DNA of 13,803 nucleotides, taken from SABI01 sp964453215. Lineage in GTDB: Bacteria > Spirochaetota > Spirochaetia > Sphaerochaetales > Sphaerochaetaceae. The notes below the pieces were generated by a model. The model saw nothing but the letters and a program-made list of their open reading frames with translations. It made no database searches and was not told the DNA's origin. Shown here piece by piece: positions 8,601 to 13,803 of this stretch. The position numbers were made by a program, and so were the translations under genes. Each line of letters begins with the position of its first letter. The stretch's first letter is position 1. The DNA lies in NCBI GenBank assembly GCA_964453215.1, contig CAYVRR010000055.1, positions 1-13,803 of the forward strand. Direction: 5' to 3'.

Positions 8601-9036
8601 TACTGATGTGAGAAATTGGTTTGCCTTTGCAGCTTCAGAGAGGTGGAGAGAAGATGATGTTGAATATGAACATTATACTGACTCAGGTGGAAAAAGTGGT
8701 GGGCAGAAAGAGAAATTAGCCTACACAGTCCTTGGAGCGTCCCTTGCCTATCAGTTTGGCCTTGAATGGGGAGAGGTTCGTTCTCGCTCCTTCCGCTTTG
8801 TAGTAATTGATGAAGCATTTGGAAGAGGCTCTGATGAATCAGCTCACTATGGGCTAGATCTTTTTAAGAGGCTAAACCTTCAACTACTTATTGTTACTCC
8901 TCTTCAAAAAATTCACATCATAGAACCCTACGTCTTTTCTGTTGGGTTTGTTCATAACCCCGCTGGTAAAGAATCTTTACTACGAACACTCACTATTGAG
9001 GAATATAAAAGTGAGAAGGAGAAACATTCTCGATGA
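5659..9036 (+). CDS. jetC: Wadjet type I subunit JetC (SMC/MukB-like ATPase)
   Basis: JetC is the SMC-like motor of Wadjet; in studied systems it dimerises, hydrolyses ATP and extrudes DNA loops. The 1125-residue protein has Walker A GDIGSGKST at residues 50-58, long charged coiled-coil arms at about 285-470 and 640-960, and a compact hinge-like part at about 475-640 (from STLPFIGELIAV onward). The C-terminal head has the ABC signature GGKSGGQKEK at 1010-1019, preceded by Ser1009, and Walker B FVVIDEAFGRGSDE, with Asp1051 and Glu1052. The glutamate needed for hydrolysis is present. Three ATG codons run in tandem at 5659, 5662 and 5665. AGGAG at 5654-5658 touches the first, so the third, with six bases of spacing, is the likely true start, giving 1123 residues. 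The start overlaps the end of jetB and the end overlaps jetD. No break is seen. Confidence 0.95.
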   Translation: MMMFDGFFEFAEDDSLAGFRLSLVEVYNWGTFHNKIVSLPLNGKNCLLTGDIGSGKSTLVDAITTLLVPSHRVAYNKAAGAEYKERSLRSYVLGYYKSERSDGGYTTKPVPLREAGTSYSVILGIFYNQALSQTVSLAQVFYQKDSGGQPDRFFIVADSNLSIQEDFSDFGKEISALKRRLKKEETIEVYQNFPEYGAAFRRRFGLKNEQALELFHQTVSLKTVGNLTSFVQDHMLESFDATTPINNLIEHFEDLDKSHNAILRAKKQIQSLTPLNSHLNNYHTLDKEIEDKVILRERLTYYFAEQKRTFITERLNKEIETQQKQNQELESITNHMNFLQKDRDEITQEILAKGGSRLEILRSKKESIENEKNSRLRRAQEYAILQKRLGLFEVDGINQFIDNQSESRKKMISVIDERNETEGKKSELDYALRNYIQDRDTFITEINSLKGRKSNIDRKQFEIRRKLCTDLSIEESTLPFIGELIAVIPEQRVWEGAIERVLRSFALTLLIPDSLYTRVTQWVNSTHLKGKLIYYRVTEKEKREPKKVPCGSIVDKIEIKKESNYSSWLENELISRYGAIICCEEVEEFKRVSRGLTLSGLIKGSPVHHEKDDRYDILDRRRYVLGWVNSEKIANLEELKSQKDEEIEKIEAKILLLDEKKELIENTIQDLKSLMNYEHYEELDWKTLAQRIEDIRSEIDHIESHSDILKNLQERLININNALGSEQKKYSTSLIKIGKTESKIETLGELITSVEHTLLENQTPIELICTHIEPLIPIYLGEKKLSLEVCDSAERTCREKVISEIDGSKKRLERLRDSIISLMGDFNREYPTETRDIDPSIESGKEYQHILHNLVSENLPEFEQQFKVLLNENTIREIASFMALLNKENQQIKERVDQINRSLYGIDYNKDRYILLEAMNTNDVEIRTFRQEIKSCVEGSLGGEIDEQYSETKFLQVKKLINRFKGREGYSDIDKRWKNKVTDVRNWFAFAASERWREDDVEYEHYTDSGGKSGGQKEKLAYTVLGASLAYQFGLEWGEVRSRSFRFVVIDEAFGRGSDESAHYGLDLFKRLNLQLLIVTPLQKIHIIEPYVFSVGFVHNPAGKESLLRTLTIEEYKSEKEKHSR

Positions 9037-10214
9037 CATCCCCAAAGCAGGTGTATAAAAAATTACTACATATGTGGGAAACTGGCTATTTCTATAAAAA
9101 TTATAGAAAGTGCTTCCCCTATCAGTATAAACTCCCATCGATTAGTGCTAAACAGATGATTGAAATGTTTGATGAAGTGAGTAATTGGAGCAACAGTTTT
9201 AAAAACTTTAATAAGTTTTCCCCTTTTTTGAGGTTTAAAGAGGTTAATCATCGTCTATATGGGAAAAACAGTATCCCCTCTTCTCTCTTCTTTGAAAAAA
9301 TAGAAGACCTTGCTCAACTTTTAGGCAAGATGAGTGAATGGGACAATTTTATCAGGTTAAGTCATGTTTTACAAAATAGAGATGAAAATCTCCTTTCTTG
9401 GGCCGAGAAATATCCTTTAAAACTCCTTGAAGTTGCTATAGATGTAGATAAACTACTCCTTCTTTGGCAGTGGATGATAGATCATCCAAAGCCTGAAATA
9501 TATCTACGACAAATTGACCTTCCTGGAATTGATACGAAATTTACTGAAAAGTATAAAAGTCTCCTCTCTGATTGGCTTGATGTGACTTTAGATACGAGTG
9601 TGATAGATGATTCATATAAGGGTATCTCTCAATTTGAAAAACGGTATGGTTTTTTAAGCAAACCTGAACTTATTAGATTTCGCCTCCTTGATTCCTCACT
9701 CGCTATAAGAGGTTGTGATGATATTTCAATTCCTTCAACCCAATTTTGTGAACTTTTCCAAGAGGGAGAAAAACTCCCTATCGAGAGAGTCTTTGTAGTT
9801 GAAAACGACATCTCTGCCATCACGCTCCCCCACGCTCGTAAGAGCATGGTTATCTTTGGTAGAGGATATAACTTTGACTCTCTCAAAAAGTGCTCATGGC
9901 TCCATAGAGTTGATATCTGGTACTGGGGTGATATAGATACTCATGGGTTTGCCATCTTAGATCAGTTTCGCTCTCACTTTAGCCACACACAATCTTTTCT
10001 TATGGATAAAGCAACCCTTTTAGAACATAGAGCATCTTGGGGTGTAGAGCCAAAACCTTTTATTGGAGAACTAATTCATCTAAAAGAAGAAGAAGCTTCC
10101 CTTTATAAAGAACTCGCTTCTGGCACTATTCAGCCGCTTCTTCGCTTAGAGCAGGAGCTAATACGCTATTATAAGGTTGAATTAAGCATATCAAACATCA
10201 TAAATGGGTATTAA
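9033..10214 (+). CDS. jetD: Wadjet type I nuclease subunit JetD (TOPRIM, DUF3322/DUF2220)
   Basis: JetD is the nuclease of Wadjet; once JetABC has reeled in a small circle, it cleaves the DNA with a topoisomerase VI-like TOPRIM fold. The 393-residue protein has the N-terminal DUF3322 type arm (about residues 1-190, with YLRQIDLPGIDTKF at 157-170) and the C-terminal DUF2220 TOPRIM domain. In the latter, VFVVEN carries the catalytic Glu257 and YWGDIDTHG the metal-binding Asp300 and Asp302. The typical ending with EAS (354-356) and RLEQE (371-375) is present. The start ATG at 9033 overlaps the stop of jetC as ATGA; GGAG lies about eleven bases before it inside jetC, so expression probably depends on coupling. 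Length and motifs are complete, implying an active nuclease. It is the last gene of the operon and is convergent with the SulP gene 73 bases away. Confidence 0.94.
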   Translation: MTSPKQVYKKLLHMWETGYFYKNYRKCFPYQYKLPSISAKQMIEMFDEVSNWSNSFKNFNKFSPFLRFKEVNHRLYGKNSIPSSLFFEKIEDLAQLLGKMSEWDNFIRLSHVLQNRDENLLSWAEKYPLKLLEVAIDVDKLLLLWQWMIDHPKPEIYLRQIDLPGIDTKFTEKYKSLLSDWLDVTLDTSVIDDSYKGISQFEKRYGFLSKPELIRFRLLDSSLAIRGCDDISIPSTQFCELFQEGEKLPIERVFVVENDISAITLPHARKSMVIFGRGYNFDSLKKCSWLHRVDIWYWGDIDTHGFAILDQFRSHFSHTQSFLMDKATLLEHRASWGVEPKPFIGELIHLKEEEASLYKELASGTIQPLLRLEQELIRYYKVELSISNIINGY

Positions 10215-10236
10215 AGTAGGTATAAATTCTAATATT

Positions 10237-10285
10237 TGAGTAGATCATTTTCTTACACTTACTATAAGAGAATATAATCTACTCA
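10237..10285. terminator. Inverted repeat between convergent jetD and SulP genes, possible bidirectional terminator
   Basis: TGAGTAGAT at 10237-10245 pairs perfectly with ATCTACTCA at 10277-10285. Inside it, TCTTA at 10251-10255 pairs with TAAGA at 10265-10269, so a long interrupted hairpin can form between the two converging stop codons. It is AT-rich and lacks a clean T tract right after the stem, so its strength as an intrinsic terminator is uncertain. Confidence 0.45.
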
Positions 10286-10287
10286 CA

Positions 10288-11943
10288 TTACCTGCTAAAT
10301 TTAGCCATGTGTAGTCTCTCTTTTAAACGTATCCCCTGCCAAGAGAGCTCATTGTGTGCTAGTTGATAATGAGCACCTTCAATAATTGTTACTTCTACGA
10401 TATTCTCTGCTTTTTTTATTAACTTTAAACACTCAGCACTCAAGTTTAGCAGATGGAGTTTTTTACCCTGCTCTCCATATTTTTCAGCTACAAAGTTAAT
10501 AGCTTCAAGGGCAGAGTGGTCGTGAACTTGAGCTTTATTAAAATCGATAACGATATCGAGTGGATCCTGAGAATAGTCAAATAGCTCTTTAAATGATTGT
10601 ATGGAACCGAAAAACAAAGGGCCTTCTAATGGATAAATTCTAGAACCAAATTCATTGGTAAAAGGAGTTGCTTCAATGTGTTTCCCTTTTTGCCATGCAA
10701 AAACCAATGCAGAAAAGATAATTCCTAAAGCTACCGCTATTGCTAAATTCGTAAGGACTGTAGCCACTGACACAAAGATAATAACCAAAGCATCTGATTT
10801 TGGAATGTGTTTCATAACACGGAAACTAGACCACTCGAAGGTACTAATAACTACCATAAACATGACTCCAACTAAAGCTGCCAATGGAATTTGTTCAATG
10901 AGAGGAGCACCAAAGAGGATAAATCCAAGGAGCGCTAATGCAGCTGTAATCCCTGAAGTACGCCCTCTTCCACCAGCTCTTATATTAATAATGCTCTGCC
11001 CTATCATTGCGCAACCACCCATGCCACCAAAAAATCCATTTAAAATGTTGGCAATTCCCTGTCCAACACATTCTTGATTTCCATATCCTCGTGTTTCAGT
11101 TAATTCATCCACTAGTGTTAATGTCATCAGTGACTCTATAAGCCCAACAGAAGCTGCTAATATAGAATATGGTAAGATCGTTCTTATAGCATCTAAAGAG
11201 AGGGGAAAGAAAGGAATTGAAAAGCGAGGCAAAGATGCAGCTAAGGTCATCTTAGTGGGATCCTTTGCCTGAACAAAATCGAGGACAGTCATAACTTTTA
11301 ATATGTCAAAATGGTTAAGTATTACACCTATTACACTAACAACTACTAAAGCTGTTAAGGTTGCTGGCACTGCCTTTGTTATTTTTGGCATAAGGAAACT
11401 TATAGCCATCGTTAATAAAATTAATAATCCCATAACAATCCAAATAAGGTTCTTTTCTTTCATAGGAATACTGCTTCCTAATTCAAACATCTCGAACTGC
11501 GAGCGAAATATAACAATTGCGAGTCCATTTACAAACCCCAGCATAACTGGATGTGGTACGAGGCGAATAAATTTTCCCAACCTAAATACACCAAACAAAA
11601 CTTGAATAATTCCCATCAACACCACGGCTGCAAAAAGGTATCCAAGGGCAGATTCCATCCCTGCCACAGCAAGCCTCTCTTTCACCAACGGGGCTAAAAT
11701 TACTGCAACAGCTCCTGTAGCACCGCTGATCATACCAGGTCGCCCTCCAATTAAAGAGGTAACAAGGCCCATGATAAAGGCTGCATAAAGGCCAATGATT
11801 GGATCAATTCCAAGAATAAACGCAAAAGCTATGGCTTCAGGAACTAAAGCGAGAGAAACAGTAATTCCAGATAAAAAATCATTTTTGAGATTTCGTGGTT
11901 TTGAAATCTGTAGAGAAAAGAGAGTGTTGTTTTGTTTTTTCAT
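10288..11943 (-). CDS. SulP-family inorganic anion transporter with STAS domain
   Basis: SulP (SLC26-like) proteins move anions such as sulfate, bicarbonate or dicarboxylates across the inner membrane by Na+ or H+ symport or exchange. The 551-residue product has a short cytoplasmic start, then SGITVSLALVPEAIAFAFI (residues 25-43). Many hydrophobic segments follow to about 418, including the family's SGATGAVAVILAPL (73-86), LVPHPVMLGFVNG (128-140) and GGMGGCAMIGQSIIN (306-320). The tail from about 433 is a STAS domain, with DIVIDFNKAQVHDHSALEAI (463-482) carrying the conserved D-S loop. The ATG at 11943 follows a weak AAGGG site. It is a single gene, convergent with jetD and read in the same direction as the upstream superoxide dismutase, from which a terminator separates it. 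The transported anion cannot be told from sequence. Nothing links it functionally to the jet operon. Confidence 0.92.
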   Translation of the reverse strand: MKKQNNTLFSLQISKPRNLKNDFLSGITVSLALVPEAIAFAFILGIDPIIGLYAAFIMGLVTSLIGGRPGMISGATGAVAVILAPLVKERLAVAGMESALGYLFAAVVLMGIIQVLFGVFRLGKFIRLVPHPVMLGFVNGLAIVIFRSQFEMFELGSSIPMKEKNLIWIVMGLLILLTMAISFLMPKITKAVPATLTALVVVSVIGVILNHFDILKVMTVLDFVQAKDPTKMTLAASLPRFSIPFFPLSLDAIRTILPYSILAASVGLIESLMTLTLVDELTETRGYGNQECVGQGIANILNGFFGGMGGCAMIGQSIINIRAGGRGRTSGITAALALLGFILFGAPLIEQIPLAALVGVMFMVVISTFEWSSFRVMKHIPKSDALVIIFVSVATVLTNLAIAVALGIIFSALVFAWQKGKHIEATPFTNEFGSRIYPLEGPLFFGSIQSFKELFDYSQDPLDIVIDFNKAQVHDHSALEAINFVAEKYGEQGKKLHLLNLSAECLKLIKKAENIVEVTIIEGAHYQLAHNELSWQGIRLKERLHMAKFSR

Positions 11944-12147
11944 TAATTATAAGAACCCTTTAAGATATGTGTGTTTCGGGCACTTTAGCAGGTTCTATGA
12001 TATTACACAACATGCACACCTACAAACATTCCCAACCTGCCTATAGTACACAAAGATAGAATAGATGGTTTTGCGTATCTGTAAAGGAGAAATTGGTACC
12101 ACTTTAAAGATAGAATCAAACAAAAAGGATATTTCTTAGAATAAAAT

Positions 12148-12182
12148 ATTCACTTAGTATGTATCTCACACACTAAGTGAAT
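12148..12182 (-). terminator. Rho-independent terminator of the superoxide dismutase gene
   Basis: ATTCACTTAGT at 12148-12158 and ACTAAGTGAAT at 12172-12182 form a perfect 11-base-pair stem with a 13-base loop. On the minus strand the stem is followed by ATTTTATTCT, a moderate U-rich tail. It lies 31 bases behind the dismutase stop codon and before the SulP gene. Confidence 0.65.
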
Positions 12183-12213
12183 TATTGTTACATACAGGCA
12201 ATCTTACTCACCT

Positions 12214-12834
12214 TTATTGGATAACTTTCAGGTAATTTTCTTCTACTTTGGACCAATCAAGCACATTCCAAATCGCTTTAAGATAATCTGCTCTGAGATT
12301 CTTGTACTTAAGATAATAGGCGTGTTCCCACACATCTATAGCAAGGATGGGAGTCCCTCCATTCTTATTCATAAGGGGAGTATCTTGATTAGGAGTATTA
12401 ACGACCTGTAAGGATCCATCCACCCTAGCAACGAGGAATGCCCAACCAGATCCAAATCGACCTGCCCCTTGTGCTATCAACTCATTTTTCAACGATTCAA
12501 CATCACCAAAAATTGCGGTAATCCTTTCTGACAGTTGACCACTTGGTTGCAGTTTTGCATGAGGAGAGAGGATAGAAAAATAAAGATTGTGGTTAACAAA
12601 CCCTCCTCCATTATTTCGAATAGTAGTTCTAAGTTTCTCATCCTTAATCTCATCGAGGTTCATAAGGATATCTTCAATTGATCGATCCTTCAAACTTTCA
12701 TCCTTCTCAATGGCTGCATTGAGATTATTCGTATATCCAGCATGGTGTTTTGTGTAGTGAGTTACCATTGTAAGTTCATCTATATGTGGTTCTAACTCAT
12801 TATAACCATAAGAAAGTTCTATTTGTTTAAACAT
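12214..12834 (-). CDS. sodA: Superoxide dismutase, Mn-type or cambialistic Fe/Mn
   Basis: The enzyme converts superoxide to oxygen and hydrogen peroxide in the cytoplasm. The 206-residue product has all four metal ligands of the Fe/Mn family: His26 in THYTKHH, His82 in NHNLYF, and Asp167 and His171 in DVWEHAYY. GGGFVNH before the second ligand and NQDTPL at 149-154, which places the second-sphere glutamine in the C-terminal domain, favour manganese over iron. A longer frame could start at 12855 and add seven residues. I chose the ATG at 12834 because AGGAGG lies six bases upstream and MFKQIELSYGYNELEP matches the usual N-terminus. It is a single-gene unit with its own promoter, leader hairpin and terminator. 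Its presence shows that the organism meets oxygen. Metal choice is an inference. Confidence 0.95.
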   Translation of the reverse strand: MFKQIELSYGYNELEPHIDELTMVTHYTKHHAGYTNNLNAAIEKDESLKDRSIEDILMNLDEIKDEKLRTTIRNNGGGFVNHNLYFSILSPHAKLQPSGQLSERITAIFGDVESLKNELIAQGAGRFGSGWAFLVARVDGSLQVVNTPNQDTPLMNKNGGTPILAIDVWEHAYYLKYKNLRADYLKAIWNVLDWSKVEENYLKVIQ

Positions 12835-12840
12835 GGAATA

Positions 12841-12846
12841 CCTCCT
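12841..12846 (-). promoter_or_regulatory. Perfect Shine-Dalgarno site that sets the sodA start
   Basis: On the minus strand AGGAGG is followed by six bases and then the ATG at 12834. This rules out the longer frame beginning at 12855, whose start lies upstream of this site. Confidence 0.85.
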
Positions 12847-12866
12847 GTGTATCATATGTTTAGTAT

Positions 12867-12881
12867 CTAGCTATCTGCTAG
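12867..12881 (-). promoter_or_regulatory. Short dyad at the 5' end of the predicted sodA leader
   Basis: CTAGC and GCTAG flank a five-base spacer. With the promoter proposed at 12891-12919, this dyad would begin within a few bases of the transcription start. It could be a 5' stabilising hairpin or a repressor operator. The stem is only five base pairs, so it may be chance. Confidence 0.3.
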
Positions 12882-12890
12882 GTAATAGAT

Positions 12891-12919
12891 AATATACACA
12901 AAATATTCCCATTAGACAA
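12891..12919 (-). promoter_or_regulatory. Probable sigma-70/sigma-A promoter of sodA
   Basis: On the minus strand TTGTCT (12914-12919) and TATATT (12891-12896) are separated by exactly 17 bases. The -10 matches the consensus at five of six positions and the -35 at four of six. The predicted leader is about 50 bases, ending in the strong AGGAGG. Confidence 0.55.
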
Positions 12920-13038
12920 ATGAAAACATAATGGAGGGTGTTAAGATAAGATTTATTCAACAGATGTACAATTTTTCATAATAAGGTCGTTTATACTACT
13001 CATAAAATCATTCACTTCCCTGTCCAAAGAATCAGGAG

Positions 13039-13660
13039 GATGTTCATCTAGGTGAATACCTGCGTTATGGATATTATCCCTATTTTCTTGAAGGAGAAGA
13101 GGACTAATCCCAGTGGCTTGGAGAAACCATCCTCATTATTTTGGAGCAAGAGCAACCATTGTTGAAAATGATTGAACCAGCCTATGCCCCAAAAATCAAA
13201 CAATTGCTAGCCATAATTTATCAATCAGTTCCCTTTGTTCCCAACATTTCAAAGTTGAGTGAAAAAAATTGGCATAAACCGACAAACATTTCTTACATCC
13301 AGCAGGCAAAGCTCATTCAGCTCCTCTATAAAGTAAGGAAGTGGCATCAGTATTTTACAACGTTTTGACAAGATTTTTCTTGATAACACGAATCTTTTAG
13401 TTCTTTTGGGAGAAAACTATCCTAATATAGGCAATCTGAGAGAAACCTTCCTGGTAAACCAGCTGAATAAGAACACTTAATTCGGTACATTGAGAAAAGT
13501 GATTTCCTTGTAGATAATGTCTGCACTCTTGAAGTGGGAGGAAAAAAATAAGAACAAGAAGCAACTATATGGTATCCCTTATGCGTATATAGCTGCTGAT
13601 GATATTGAATTTGGATTTAAAAACAAAATTCCTCTTTGGCTATTCAGATACATGTATTGA
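13039..13660 (+). pseudogene. Decayed C-terminal half of a DUF4143-type AAA ATPase
   Basis: These ATPases have an N-terminal AAA domain and a C-terminal winged-helix and nuclease-like part; their role is unclear. Only the C-terminal half remains, spread over several frames. One frame reads EYLRYGYYPYFLEGEED from 13054, has a TAA at 13105-13107, then continues through PAYAPKIKQLLAII and SVPFVPNISKLSEK. Dropping one A from the run at 13262-13267 restores KIGINRQTFL. After a small deletion comes QAKLIQLLYK. Another frame from 13337 gives ISILQRFDKIFLDNTNLL and NIGNLRETFLVNQL. From 13474 the frame shifts again to HLIRYIEKSDFLVD and TLEVGGK. Dropping one A from the run at 13542-13548 gives NKNKKQLYGIPYAYIAADDI and FKNKIPLWLF, ending at a TGA at 13658-13660. 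The N-terminal Walker region is missing. The pattern of several lesions in homopolymers and elsewhere points to true decay rather than one sequencing error. Confidence 0.85.
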
Positions 13661-13803
13661 TATTTCGCTTGTCAACGTGTTCTAATCGTAGCAAATGAGT
13701 TATGCACAAATCAAGGTTTTAAATCACTTATCCAAGTTATAACTGATTTAAGAGCCGAATTTCCTTATTTCAAGGATTTACCAGCTTCTCTATATTGTAT
13801 CAA
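13661..13803 (+). pseudogene. Possible TnpB-like transposon protein fragment, cut by window end
   Basis: After the stop of the ATPase remnant, one frame stays open to the window end. It includes FACQRVLIVANELCTNQGFK and LIQVITDLRAEFPYFKDLPA. This resembles the N-terminal part of IS605/IS607 TnpB proteins, where a Cys-x-x-hydrophobic-x-x-Asn segment precedes a short region with hydrophobic residues and (E/K)xPxLKxxPSxxLQ. The usual first 20 or so residues and start codon are absent, and the expected SQxLQ at the end is not seen. It would be a fragment at best. Recognition is by eye and weak; the neighbouring debris makes a transposon remnant plausible. Confidence 0.3.

Noticed and set aside
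10655..11077. 140-codon plus-strand frame inside the SulP gene
   Set aside because: Antisense shadow of a well-conserved membrane protein gene; no ribosome site or recognisable product.
12953..13130. Minus-strand open frame of roughly 58 codons with protein-like composition
   Set aside because: It is largely antisense to the ATPase pseudogene, which has clear family motifs on the plus strand, and it has no start signal; most likely a shadow.
1..13803. CRISPR array, tRNA or rRNA genes, or intact insertion sequences
   Set aside because: No regularly spaced repeats, no tRNA-like T-arm motif in a plausible fold, and no intact transposase were noticed by reading both strands.

Overview
The window is an AT-rich stretch of a bacterial chromosome. 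Most genes have purine-rich Shine-Dalgarno sites, which fits a low-GC lineage such as Bacillota or Spirochaetota, but no rRNA or single-copy marker is present to decide this. No tRNA, rRNA or CRISPR array was recognised.

Left part (1-3336): a complete RtcB-type RNA ligase gene on the plus strand converges on a protein-L-isoaspartate O-methyltransferase gene on the minus strand. After a 412-base non-coding stretch comes a plus-strand flavin reductase-like gene whose C-terminus resembles the PCP_red (protochlorophyllide reductase-like) domain. Just behind it lies a 48-codon remnant that looks like the start of a Rossmann-fold NAD(P)-binding protein.

Centre (3632-10214): four tightly overlapping plus-strand genes form a complete type I Wadjet anti-plasmid system in the order jetA (DUF3375, MukF-like kleisin), jetB (DUF4194, MukE-like), jetC (SMC/MukB-like ATPase) and jetD (TOPRIM nuclease). 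Every recognisable catalytic motif is intact: Walker A, ABC signature and Walker B in JetC, and the TOPRIM glutamate and DxD in JetD. In characterised Wadjets, JetABC is an SMC motor that extrudes DNA loops and lets JetD cleave small circular DNA. This is the defence system of the window, and it belongs to a known family.

Right part (10215-13803): a minus-strand SulP anion transporter with a C-terminal STAS domain converges on jetD, with an inverted repeat between them. A minus-strand Mn-type superoxide dismutase follows, with a clear promoter, Shine-Dalgarno site and terminator hairpin. The last 750 bases are gene debris: the C-terminal half of a DUF4143-type AAA ATPase carrying one nonsense codon and several frameshifts, then a possible fragment of a TnpB-like transposon protein running off the window end.

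The intact jet operon therefore sits among housekeeping and stress genes, with decayed accessory sequence just upstream of it and about 3 kb downstream. This is typical of a turnover hotspot. I see no evidence for a wholly new system.
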